Of a stretch of 64,000 nt of DNA, positions 43,940 to 52,138 are shown piece by piece. How positions within the stretch are numbered: position 1 is the first letter of the stretch; every line of letters begins with the position of its first letter. The notes beneath the pieces are model-generated. The model ran no database searches and was not told the origin of the DNA. It saw only the letters and a program-made list of their open reading frames with translations. Origin of the DNA: Myxococcales bacterium (lineage in GTDB: Bacteria > Myxococcota_A > Polyangia > Polyangiales > Polyangiaceae); contig JADJCA010000029.1 in NCBI GenBank assembly GCA_016703425.1, forward strand, positions 663,860 to 727,859. Direction: 5' to 3'. The translations under genes were made by a program, and so were the position numbers.

Positions 43940-44902
43940 ATGACATCGCCGTGTCGCTCGTTTTGGGCCCAAGAGCGCCGTCCCCTGGTCTTGCCGTTGG
44001 GCCTCCTGGCGGTCGTTGTGGCCTGCGTGCCGGCGGGAAACGCCCAGCCGTACGACGCCGGCGTCGTCGTCACGGCCCCCGCGACCGTCGCTCCGAAACG
44101 CGTCGCGCCGACCTCGCCGCCGCTGACGTCCGTCTTTGAGGACACCTTCGACCGCGCGCCGGCAGCCTTCGATGCGGCCGCCGCCGTCGCTGTCGCCGCA
44201 CCCAGCGCGGCCGCCAGCAGCGTCGCGAGCCCCGTCGACGCCGGCCGCGAGGGTGGCCGTCCGCCGCCGACACCGTCGTCGCTTCCATCGAGCGTCGCGA
44301 GCGGCCCGGCGCCAACGCCTCCCGTAGCGCCGCGCGAGAAGAGCGGGCTCGGCCCCGATTGGCTCGTCGCCCAGGGTGGCGGCAACGCCTGGCGCATCGA
44401 GCAAGGTCGCCTCTGCGGGCGCGGAGCGAAGAACAAGGGCGTGTGGCTGAATCGAACGCTTCCCACCAACGCCCGCATCGAGTTCGACGCCATCAGCGAT
44501 TCGCCGGAAGGCGATCTCAAGGCCGAGGTGTGGGGCGACGGCCAGAGCGGCGCCACCAGCGTCTCGTACACGAACGCCACGAGCTACCTCGTCATCTACG
44601 GCGGATGGAAGAACACGTTCCACGTGCTCGCGCGCATCAACGAGCACGGCACCGATCGCAAGGAGATCGGCGTCAAGCCGAGCACCGATGAGTTTCGCGA
44701 GCGCGCCGTCTCCCAAGGTCAGGTGTACCGCTTCAAGATCGAGCGAAGCGACGGCAAGACCGTGCGCTGGTGGGTCAACGACGTCGACATGCTCTCCTAC
44801 GAAGACCCCGAGCCTCTCGTAGGTGCGACGCACGACCACTTCGGCTTCAACAACTGGCAAGTGCGCGTGTGCTTCGACAACGTGAAGGTCACGCCGCTCT
44901 AA
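43940..44902 (+). CDS. Lipoprotein with concanavalin-like (LamG/DUF1080-type) domain
   Basis: 320 aa. N-terminal signal with LLAVVVAC lipobox, then an Ala/Pro/Ser-rich spacer of about 100 residues, then a beta-sandwich domain: WRIEQGRLCGRGAKNKGVWL, ARIEFDAISDSPEGDLKAEV, VIYGGWKNTFHVLARINE, YRFKIERSDGKTVRWWVNDV, FDNVKVTPL. The pattern suggests the jelly-roll domain of 3-keto-disaccharide hydrolases (DUF1080) or laminin-G-like folds, but no catalytic residues can be assigned. Probably a surface carbohydrate-binding protein. Confidence 0.75.
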   Translation: MTSPCRSFWAQERRPLVLPLGLLAVVVACVPAGNAQPYDAGVVVTAPATVAPKRVAPTSPPLTSVFEDTFDRAPAAFDAAAAVAVAAPSAAASSVASPVDAGREGGRPPPTPSSLPSSVASGPAPTPPVAPREKSGLGPDWLVAQGGGNAWRIEQGRLCGRGAKNKGVWLNRTLPTNARIEFDAISDSPEGDLKAEVWGDGQSGATSVSYTNATSYLVIYGGWKNTFHVLARINEHGTDRKEIGVKPSTDEFRERAVSQGQVYRFKIERSDGKTVRWWVNDVDMLSYEDPEPLVGATHDHFGFNNWQVRVCFDNVKVTPL

Positions 44903-45152
44903 TGTGCTGAGGCAGAACCTCGTCCGCAGAATGGGGCAGCCCGTGCTGCGCGAGGGCCGCGCAGTCCCTCGGTCTTGCCAACGCTCGGCTCGCTCCACAG
45001 TCGATCTCGACGCCGAATCCTTGATTCACCACCCTGGCGGGCCGGCGGCCATCGGCCGTCCGGCGAACGATTTTACACGCGGGGGCGAACGGGGGCCGGA
45101 CGGCTCGAGAGAGCCTCTCGACGCCGGGGCCGTTGCGGTAGGATGAGGGCGC

Positions 45153-46256
45153 GTGCAGACGGCCGAGATCGAAGAGCACATCACGGAGCTCGAGAGCCGC
45201 GTCGATCGCTTGCGTGCGCTCTACGAGCAGTACTTCATGGGGATCGAAAAGATCGAACCTCAGGTGGCGCGCAAGGACGTTGAACGCCGCGTGCAGGTGC
45301 TCCGGCGCGAGCAGATCAGGAACACGGCGCAGCGCTTCCGCTTCCAGATGATCCTCCAGCGGTACAACACGTTCCAGACGTACTGGCTCCGAACGTGTCG
45401 CGAGATCGAGGAGGGCACGTACAAGCGTCACGTGATGCACGCTCGCGCCAAGTTCGGTGAGGCGCGCGAGGTGCCCAAGTGGGGACGTCGCCGCACGGCA
45501 TGGAAGAAGGATGGTGACGAGCAGGCTGCCGCGCCCGGTGAGAAGTCGGCGGAAGCGCCCGAGGACAGCAGCGAAGAGCTCGACCTCGACTCCGCCGAAT
45601 CGGTGGAGGTGGTCATCGCGCCGGTGCGGACCTCGAAAGGGCCACCGCGACCCCCGCCGCCCCCCCCGATGGGCTCGCTGCGTCCTGCCACGGCGGCGAT
45701 GGCTGGCGCTGCCCCGGCGGCCCCCGCTCCACCGAAGGCAGCACCGGCGGCCCCCGCACCGCCGCCACGAGGCATCGTGGTCGCGACGCCGGTCGAGTTT
45801 CGTCCTGTGGGAGCCGACGCCGCGAAGGATGGCGGCAAAGACGACCGTATGCGCGAGCTGGCGCGTCGGTTGTCGGCGAAGTCTACCGAAGGTGGCCAAC
45901 CGCCCTCGGCCCCGCGCGTGGCCGCGGCTGCCCCCGCGTCGCCTGGTGCGCCTCCTGCAGCAAAGGCTGCGCCACCGCCCGCCAAAGCCGCCCCGGCTCC
46001 CGCGAAAGCGGATGCGCCACCGCCCGCCGCGCCCAAGCGTGACCTCTCCGACGAGCGCATGCGTCAGATCTACTCGGAGCTCGTGGAGACCAAGCGCAAG
46101 CAAAAGGAATCCACCGCGGCCGTGACGTACGAAGCCATGGTCAAGACGCTGCGTGAATCGTCGGCGAAGCTCCGCGAGAAACACAGCGGCAAGTCCGTCG
46201 ACTTCGAAGTCACCATCAAAGACGGCAAGACGATCCTGCGCCCCGTCGTCAAGTAG
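45153..46256 (+). CDS. MXAN_5187-like coiled-coil/Pro-Ala-rich protein
   Basis: 367 aa. The first 110 residues are a helical domain (EIEEHITELESRVDRLRALYEQYFMGIEK, LRREQIRNTAQRFRFQMILQ, TFQTYWLRTCREIEEG) conserved, as I recall, in deltaproteobacterial and myxobacterial MXAN_5187 proteins. Middle: very long Pro/Ala linker. C-terminus: a second short helical module (LSDERMRQIYSELVETKRKQ, FEVTIKDGKTILRPVVK). Function not known to me. GTG 45153 with GAGGG 4 nt upstream. The preceding 250 nt (44903-45152) hold nothing recognisable. Confidence 0.75.
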   Translation: MQTAEIEEHITELESRVDRLRALYEQYFMGIEKIEPQVARKDVERRVQVLRREQIRNTAQRFRFQMILQRYNTFQTYWLRTCREIEEGTYKRHVMHARAKFGEAREVPKWGRRRTAWKKDGDEQAAAPGEKSAEAPEDSSEELDLDSAESVEVVIAPVRTSKGPPRPPPPPPMGSLRPATAAMAGAAPAAPAPPKAAPAAPAPPPRGIVVATPVEFRPVGADAAKDGGKDDRMRELARRLSAKSTEGGQPPSAPRVAAAAPASPGAPPAAKAAPPPAKAAPAPAKADAPPPAAPKRDLSDERMRQIYSELVETKRKQKESTAAVTYEAMVKTLRESSAKLREKHSGKSVDFEVTIKDGKTILRPVVK

Positions 46257-46310
46257 ACGCGCCGGCGCAAGTTCCTCAGCGACTTCGCCCCGCCCGAGCT
46301 GCGGCGGTCG

Positions 46311-46586
46311 TCAGTGCGTGATGGAGCGACCTGGAATCGGCGTCAGGCGAGTGCTGCGCGGCGGAGCGTCAACCTCGATGTCATCGCAAAAGAGGATGGC
46401 GCAATGGCGGCTCCCGCTCTCCTGCATGCGCGCGCACAACGCGACGAGATCCTCGTCGCAGTCGACGACGCTGCCTTCAACGGGCTGCGCTGTTTTCGAG
46501 TCGTACCGGCAATGATCGAGGGCCACCCACCGGCCCTGGTACTGCTTGCTTCCACGGATTTCTGGCCACGTCTGACGACTGCCCAT
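46311..46586 (-). CDS. Small DUF5678-like hypothetical protein
   Basis: 91 aa. Core QYQGRWVALDHCRYD, VVDCDEDLVALCARMQESG and HCAILFCDDIEV resembles DUF5678-type small proteins (G-x-WVAL followed by a helix and a beta strand). Start ATG 46586. The long minus-strand frame upstream of this (to 47825) is a shadow of the opposite gene. Divergent from the propeller gene. Function unknown. Confidence 0.6.
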   Translation of the reverse strand: MGSRQTWPEIRGSKQYQGRWVALDHCRYDSKTAQPVEGSVVDCDEDLVALCARMQESGSRHCAILFCDDIEVDAPPRSTRLTPIPGRSITH

Positions 46587-46820
46587 CCTGCTCGGAACCT
46601 CTATCCCGTTCGCCACGTCGGCCCCACCTCGCCGCGGCTGTTCGAGTGCTCCTCCCGACGGGATTCCGGGACGAGCGCTTGTTCGTAGAACCGTGCGTAT
46701 ACCGCTCCCGCGCGGTCGGTCAAGAAGGTGCCGAGGGCTCTGTGTTGGCCGTTTTCGTGCCAAGGCGGCGATGCAGCCGATTCTGTTGGCGCTTCCGCCG
46801 TTTGGGCGTATCGCGTCGGG

Positions 46821-47969
46821 GTGAAGCCGCTTGTCGCTCTCTTCCGAATCACCGTCTTGACGGCGGTCGCCGGATCGGCAGCCGTCGCGCATGCGGCGAA
46901 CCCTGTCGCCGCTGTCGTTGCCGAGCGCGAGCGTTCGCCCAAGGGCCTCGCCGGGGCCACGCGCTTCGCAAAGCTCGAGGTCGGCGCCGACGTCACGACT
47001 CGCAAGCTCGGTACGCTGACGCATGCCAGCGACGCCGTCGTGCGAGGCGAACCGCTGCGCGACGGCGTCGGCCTCAAGGCCATCGCCGTCGTCGCCGACG
47101 AAGCGCCCGGCAACGCCGACTTCGGAGCGGCGCTCTTTTTGGTAGACGCGCGCGGGTTGGTAGACGCGCGCGGGTCGGCACCACGTCGCCTCGCGACGGG
47201 GGTCGTGCACGCGTCGCGGCCCCTCGTCGGCGACGATGGGCTCATCTACGTTCAGCGCGGTGCCGTCGGAGGACCGGCCGTCGCGCCGAGCGCGTCGGGC
47301 GATGGGCGCGCCGCAGCGCTGCGCATCGACGCGCTGGAGATCGATGCTGTCGACCCGGACACCGGCGCGATTCGTGTCGTCATGACCTGGAACGGCTACG
47401 CAACGCATCTCGCCGGCAGCCTCGGCAGCGACCTCGTCGTCTACCGCGTGGGCCCCGCAGGCGCCGAAATCGTGCGCGTGACGCGCATGACCGGGCGCAC
47501 CCGCGTCGTCGCGAAGGTGGCTCCCTTCGCTCGCGACTTCACCGTCGACGGCGGGCGTCGGTCCCTCGTCTACGCCAATCGCCATGAGGCGGACCCTTCC
47601 ACCTGGCTCGTCGAACGCCTCGACCTCGAGACCGGCGCGCGCACCCGCGTCTCGGCCACGAAGCACGACTCGCAGACGCCGTTCGCGGCCGCGGGGACGG
47701 TCTTGTCGTCGGCGCCGGAGCGTCGCGGCCTCGCGACCTCCAGCGGTGAGGTGCTCAGCCCGTTTGGCGCCGGCTACACGTACGTGACACACGCGGGCGA
47801 GGGCGGTTGGCTCGCGCTCGCGCACGTTCCCGAGGCCGCGCGAGAGCGTCGTCCTCTCGACCAGACCGGGCTCTTCGAGCGCGCGAGCGGTCGATTGATT
47901 CCGCTCGGCAGCGCGACGCTTCGCGTCGACGTCATGGGGTTCGTCGCGGCGTCGGGAGCCTTGCGATGA
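46821..47969 (+). CDS. Exported beta-propeller-like protein of unknown function
   Basis: 382 aa. GTG at 46821 starts a signal peptide (MKPLVALFRITVLTAVAGSAAVAHA). The rest is all-beta with repeated segments (GLKAIAVVADEAPGN, LYAN-type strands, AGEGGWLALAHVPEAA), suggesting a six- or seven-bladed propeller, but no known family was recognised. An 18-bp tandem duplication at 47140-47175 gives LVDARG twice. The stop overlaps the start of the SLT-like gene by 4 nt, so the two are likely co-translated, perhaps as a substrate-binding partner of that enzyme (inference). Confidence 0.65.
   Translation: MKPLVALFRITVLTAVAGSAAVAHAANPVAAVVAERERSPKGLAGATRFAKLEVGADVTTRKLGTLTHASDAVVRGEPLRDGVGLKAIAVVADEAPGNADFGAALFLVDARGLVDARGSAPRRLATGVVHASRPLVGDDGLIYVQRGAVGGPAVAPSASGDGRAAALRIDALEIDAVDPDTGAIRVVMTWNGYATHLAGSLGSDLVVYRVGPAGAEIVRVTRMTGRTRVVAKVAPFARDFTVDGGRRSLVYANRHEADPSTWLVERLDLETGARTRVSATKHDSQTPFAAAGTVLSSAPERRGLATSSGEVLSPFGAGYTYVTHAGEGGWLALAHVPEAARERRPLDQTGLFERASGRLIPLGSATLRVDVMGFVAASGALR
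47140..47175. repeat. 18-bp tandem duplication in the propeller gene
   Basis: GGTAGACGCGCGCGGGTT followed by GGTAGACGCGCGCGGGTC. In frame; adds LVDARG repeated. Probably slippage. Confidence 0.6.
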
Positions 47970-49078
47970 GGGCGACGCGACGGAGCGTTGTGCTCGCCAT
48001 GGCGGCCGCCGGCGTCTTGTCGGTCTCGGGAGCCAGGGCTTATTGCCCGAGCTACACCAAGGCTGCCGGTTGCGCCGTCGACCCGGTGGCAGGAAAAAAT
48101 CCCGACGCCGCCACGCTGCGGCTCTTCTTCGACAAGGTCGGGACAGGAACCTTCACGTCCGCGGAGGGGCCGGCGGTGCCGCTTCTCACGCGCGGCTGCG
48201 GCCAGCCGAGCGCGGAGACCAAGGCGCCCGCGGAGTTTCCCTGCCACGTGCTCTACGCCATCGCGGAGCAGGAGAGCGACTGGACCCAATTTTGCGTGCC
48301 CGAATCGCCGCAAAGCGCCGTCGGATCGCCGGAACGAACCATCGTCTCTTTCGATTGCGGCTTCGGCATTGCGCAGGTCACCTCCGGCATGAGGCAGGGG
48401 GAGTCGCCGACCTTCGACCAGAAGCGCGTCGCCTCGGATGCGCTCTACAACATGATCGTCGGCGTCCGCATCCTTCGCGACAAGTGGCAGGCCGTGGAGT
48501 GTGTCGGCGATCGCGATCCGGAGGTCGTGGAGCACTGGTACTCGGCGCTCTGGGCGTACAACGGCCTCTCCTACAAGAACAACCCCAACAACCCCGCGCA
48601 CTCGCCGGGCCGCAACGTCTACGACCCGCAGAACGGCGGCAGCTACCCGTATCAAGAGAAGCTCCTTGGGCTCATGGAGTTTCCCTCCGACGCTCGTTGG
48701 GAGTCGATCCTTCCGGCCTATCCGAACCGGGGCGAGATCGGCACGGGGTCGAGCCCGAAGGCCCTGACCGAGCCCAAGTGCGCGACCCCGACGAGTTGCG
48801 TGCGAACGCGCACCGTCAACGCGTCGTCCTGCAAACCTCCGGTCCCACCGGTCGCCGACGCGGGGGCACCGCCGCCGGTGACGCCCCCCGAGCCGGCCGC
48901 TCCCGACGCGGGCGACGCCGTCCTTCCGGCCGAAGAGGAGGTCCCCGTCGAGACAGGCTGCAGCTGTCATGTCGTCGGCGCTCCCTCGGCGACCGCGTTT
49001 CCCGAGCTCCTCCTTGTCGTCGGCGTCGCTGCGTGCTGCGTCAGGGGGAGGCCGCGTCGCCAGCGTCAACGGCGCTGA
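47966..49078 (+). CDS. Lytic-transglycosylase-like protein with MYXO-CTERM tail
   Basis: 370 aa. Signal peptide (SVVLAMAAAGVLSVSGARA). SLT-like core: HVLYAIAEQESDWTQF (candidate catalytic Glu), SFDCGFGIAQVTSGM and NMIVGVRILRDKWQA, ALWAYNGLSY, as in peptidoglycan lytic transglycosylases. A Pro-rich linker (PPVTPPEPAAPDAG) leads to the MYXO-CTERM motif: CSCHVVG, a hydrophobic helix and RRQRQRR. The tail predicts processing and surface anchoring in myxobacteria. It overlaps the upstream propeller gene by 4 nt, and its 3' end overlaps the convergent kinase gene by 38 nt. Confidence 0.8.
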   Translation: MRATRRSVVLAMAAAGVLSVSGARAYCPSYTKAAGCAVDPVAGKNPDAATLRLFFDKVGTGTFTSAEGPAVPLLTRGCGQPSAETKAPAEFPCHVLYAIAEQESDWTQFCVPESPQSAVGSPERTIVSFDCGFGIAQVTSGMRQGESPTFDQKRVASDALYNMIVGVRILRDKWQAVECVGDRDPEVVEHWYSALWAYNGLSYKNNPNNPAHSPGRNVYDPQNGGSYPYQEKLLGLMEFPSDARWESILPAYPNRGEIGTGSSPKALTEPKCATPTSCVRTRTVNASSCKPPVPPVADAGAPPPVTPPEPAAPDAGDAVLPAEEEVPVETGCSCHVVGAPSATAFPELLLVVGVAACCVRGRPRRQRQRR

Positions 49079-50312
49079 CGCCGCCGCCGCCGAGACCGAT
49101 CGTGACCGGCGGACCACCCCCCGCGCTCGCGGCGTTGTTCCGCAGGACGAGCATCGAGAGCGCGCCAATCAACATCAACGCAGCACCCGCGAGCAGGCCC
49201 ATGAAGACGGCGCGTAGGTTTTGGCTGCCGCGCCGCGCTGCGGCCGGCTTCTTCGCGACGGCCTCGAGGGTCGCTTCGAAAGGGGTGGCATCGGCGGCTG
49301 CTCGCGCCTCGTCGATGGGCGGAGCGGTGGCCGCGTCGCTGCGGGCCGCGCGCCGAAGCACGTCGTCGAGGAGCGCCAGCTGGCCCTTCGCGTGCTCGGC
49401 CACCCAGGCGCCCACCTCGGAGCGAGGGGCCGGGGCGACGCACTGCTCGAGCTCTCGCGCAGCGGCGAGCGCCGACGGCGGGCGTTCTCTTGCTTCTCGC
49501 GCCAACATGGAGCGCACCAGCGCGTCGAGCCGCGGCGGGATGCCGCGCCGTCGCGAGCTCGGCGGCGGAGGGACGTCACCGCTCGAGAGAGCCGCTGCTT
49601 GCTCCTTGAGGCCGCGGAAGAGTCGCTCACCCGTCAAGAGCTCCCACAAGACGATGCCCGCGCCATAGACGTCGGTAGCCGGTGATACGGGGGCCGCCAC
49701 GAGCTGCTCTGGAGAGAGGTATCCGGGCTTGCCCACGACCTGACCGGTCTTCGTCACGGGCACAGCGCCGCGTAGCTTCGCGACGCCGAAGTCCGTGAGG
49801 TAGGCGGCACCCTGTCGCGAAACGAGAATGTTGTGCGGCGAGACGTCGCGGTGGACGACGTGGAGCGGCGCGCCGTGTTCGTCGACCATCTCGTGGGCCG
49901 CGTGGAGCCCTTCGAGCGTGTCACGGACGACGGCAGCGGCGATGGGGAGCGGCACCGTTTTGCGTCGCTCCGTGACGTCGTCCAAGAGCTGCGCAAGCGA
50001 GCTCCCGTGCACGTACTCGAGGACGAGAAAGACGGCGCCCGTCTCTTTCTCCTTCATGACGTCGAGGACCGTCACCCCGTTCGGGTGCACCAAGAGCGAC
50101 GCGACCTTGGCCTCATCGAGGAAGCGCTGCACGAGCGCTTCGTCGGCGGCGAGGTGTTCGTGGAGCACCTTGAGCACGACGGTGCGACCGAAGCCCAGCT
50201 CGCCTTGGGCGCGCGCCAAATACACGGTGCCCATGCCGCCGGCGGCGATGCGCGTCAGCAGGCGGTACTTGCCGATGCGCGTCGGGTGTTGGGGCGCCGT
50301 GCCTTCTGTCAT
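49041..50312 (-). CDS. Ser/Thr protein kinase with C-terminal membrane anchor
   Basis: 423 aa. Kinase core near residues 10-270: IAAGGMGTVYLARAQGE, VVLKVL (ATP Lys), HRDVSPHNILVS (catalytic loop; the HRD-V-S-P form is common in myxobacteria), TDFGVAKLRG (DFG), GKPGYLSPEQL. Then a spacer and one membrane helix (about 375-395, VFMGLLAGAALMLIGALSMLV). Cytoplasmic kinase with a very short Gly-rich outer tail, so the input is probably not sensed outside. Its start overlaps the asd stop by 4 nt (ATGA). A direct link to asd is unproven. Confidence 0.88.
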   Translation of the reverse strand: MTEGTAPQHPTRIGKYRLLTRIAAGGMGTVYLARAQGELGFGRTVVLKVLHEHLAADEALVQRFLDEAKVASLLVHPNGVTVLDVMKEKETGAVFLVLEYVHGSSLAQLLDDVTERRKTVPLPIAAAVVRDTLEGLHAAHEMVDEHGAPLHVVHRDVSPHNILVSRQGAAYLTDFGVAKLRGAVPVTKTGQVVGKPGYLSPEQLVAAPVSPATDVYGAGIVLWELLTGERLFRGLKEQAAALSSGDVPPPPSSRRRGIPPRLDALVRSMLAREARERPPSALAAARELEQCVAPAPRSEVGAWVAEHAKGQLALLDDVLRRAARSDAATAPPIDEARAAADATPFEATLEAVAKKPAAARRGSQNLRAVFMGLLAGAALMLIGALSMLVLRNNAASAGGGPPVTIGLGGGGVSAVDAGDAASP

Positions 50313-51319
50313 GCGCGGCGCTTGGCGAGCAGCTCGGCGATCTGCACGGCGTTGAGCGCCGCCCCCTTGCGGAGGTTGTCGGCGACGATCCACATGCACA
50401 GGGCGCCAGGGACGGCGAGATCCTCCCGCACGCGACCCACGAAGACGTCGTCGGTCCCGGCGACGTCGCGCGGCTGCGGCGCGTTTCCCGGCGCGTAGGC
50501 CGCGTCTACCAGCTTGACGCCGGGCGCCTTGCGGAGCAGCGATTTGGCCTCTTCCGCCGACATGGCCCGCGAGAAGCGGAGCCACACCGACTCCGAGTGA
50601 CCCGTCACGACGGGCACGCGAACCGTCGTCGGCGAAACGCCGAGCGTCGCGTCGCCCATGATCTTGCGGGTCTCGTTCACCATCTTCCACTCTTCCTCCG
50701 AGTAGTCGCCGGCGCCGGCTTTCCAATCGGACAGGAGGTTGCCGGCGAGGGGAGCGGGGAAGACCGTCGCTTCGGGCACGCGCCCCTCGGCGAGCGCGCG
50801 CGTCTGCGCGAGGAGATCCTGGACCGCCGCCTGCCCCTTGCCCGAGGCCGCCTGGTAGGTCGACACGACCACGTGCACGAGGCGCGCGGCGTCGTGAAGC
50901 GGCTTGAGCGCGACGACCATTTGAATGGTCGAGCAGTTGGGGTTGGCGATGATCCCCTTCGGCCGGCGCTCCGCGGCCTCCGGGTTCACTTCGGGAACGA
51001 CGAGCGGGCAGCCGTCGTCCATGCGCCACGCGCTCGAATTGTCGATGACGACGGCGCCGGCAGCGGCGGCCATGGGGGCGAACTCCTTGGACACCGACGT
51101 GCCCGCGCTGAAGAGCGCGAAGTCGACGCCGGCAAAGGACGTCGGACCGAGCGCTTCGACGACGACCTCTCCGCCGCGAAAGGGAAGGCGCATGCCTTCG
51201 CTCTTCTTGCTGGCGAGGGGCAAAAGCTTCGCCACAGGAAAGTTGCGTTGCTCGAGCGTTCGCAACATTTCGCGCCCCACCGCGCCCGTAACCCCAGCGA
51301 CCGCCACCGTGAACGCCAT
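50309..51319 (-). CDS. asd: Aspartate-semialdehyde dehydrogenase
   Basis: 336 aa. N-terminal NADP fold FTVAVAGVTGAVGREMLRTL, then ANPNCSTIQMVVAL, in which Cys of NCST forms the thioacyl intermediate, and a later catalytic His region (TGHSESVWLRF). It makes aspartate semialdehyde for Lys/DAP, Met and Thr synthesis, and DAP also feeds peptidoglycan. Start ATG 51319. The following kinase gene overlaps its stop by 4 nt. Confidence 0.95.
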   Translation of the reverse strand: MAFTVAVAGVTGAVGREMLRTLEQRNFPVAKLLPLASKKSEGMRLPFRGGEVVVEALGPTSFAGVDFALFSAGTSVSKEFAPMAAAAGAVVIDNSSAWRMDDGCPLVVPEVNPEAAERRPKGIIANPNCSTIQMVVALKPLHDAARLVHVVVSTYQAASGKGQAAVQDLLAQTRALAEGRVPEATVFPAPLAGNLLSDWKAGAGDYSEEEWKMVNETRKIMGDATLGVSPTTVRVPVVTGHSESVWLRFSRAMSAEEAKSLLRKAPGVKLVDAAYAPGNAPQPRDVAGTDDVFVGRVREDLAVPGALCMWIVADNLRKGAALNAVQIAELLAKRRA

Positions 51320-51463
51320 CGACCGAACCTCCCAATCTCCTGTGTCATACTATGCGAGTTGCCGCCGGCCGACCTTTTCGCCATCGCCGCGGCGTACGAC
51401 GGCCCTCGCGTGGCGGCGCTTCTATGATTCAGCGTTCGAAGCAAAAACCAAGGTTTTCTCGCC

Positions 51464-52138
51464 ATGAATGAGCGCAAGGCCGACGGCGCGCCCAACGCCA
51501 GTGATCTCGCGAGACTGCGCCGCGAATACGACAAGGGTGATCTCTCCGATCATGCGTCCGGCGCCGATCCCGTTGAGCTGTTCCGCAGCTGGCTCGGCGA
51601 AGCGCTGCGCGTCGGAGCCCATGAACCCAACGCCATGACCCTCGCCACCATCGGCGAAGACGGTCGGCCGCGGGCTCGTATCGTCCTGCTCAAGAGCGTC
51701 GACGAGCACGGCTTCGTCTTCTTCACAAACTACGAGAGCAAGAAGGGCGCAGAGCTCACGGCGAACCCCTTCGCGTCGCTGGTGTTCTTCTGGCCGGAGC
51801 TTGAGCGGCAGGTGCGCGTCGAGGGGGCGGTCACCCGAACGAGCGCCGCCGAATCCGACGAATACTTCGCCCTCCGGCCGGAGGGCGCGCAGCTCGGCGC
51901 CTGGGCGTCGCGGCAGAGTCGCCCGATCGCCTCCCGGGAGGCGCTCGAGGCGGACCTCGATCTCGTGACGAAACGCTTCGGCGGCGGTGCGATCCCGCGC
52001 CCCGACCACTGGGGCGGCTTTCGGCTCGATCCCCACCGAATCGAACTCTGGCACGGGCGGCCGAGTCGCCTCCACGACCGCCTGCTCTTCGAGCGCGACG
52101 GGCGCGCCCCGTGGACGGCGACGCGCCTCTCGCCATGA
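51464..52138 (+). CDS. pdxH: Pyridoxamine/pyridoxine 5'-phosphate oxidase
   Basis: 224 aa. FMN-binding split-barrel with LATIGEDGRPRARIVLLKSVDE, FFTNYESKKGAEL, QVRVEGAV and the C-terminal RPDHWGGFRLDPHRIELWHG, the usual PdxH end. It makes pyridoxal 5'-phosphate, which the aminotransferase in this window would use. The stop overlaps the start of the next lipoprotein gene (ATGA). Confidence 0.95.
   Translation: MNERKADGAPNASDLARLRREYDKGDLSDHASGADPVELFRSWLGEALRVGAHEPNAMTLATIGEDGRPRARIVLLKSVDEHGFVFFTNYESKKGAELTANPFASLVFFWPELERQVRVEGAVTRTSAAESDEYFALRPEGAQLGAWASRQSRPIASREALEADLDLVTKRFGGGAIPRPDHWGGFRLDPHRIELWHGRPSRLHDRLLFERDGRAPWTATRLSP

Noticed and set aside
44889..46184. 431-codon minus-strand frame opposite the MXAN_5187-like gene
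   Set aside because: Arg/Gly-rich shadow of a Pro/Ala-rich gene.
46587..47825. Long open frame on the minus strand opposite the propeller gene
   Set aside because: Arg-rich shadow typical of GC-rich DNA; only the last 91 codons (46311-46586) look like a real protein.
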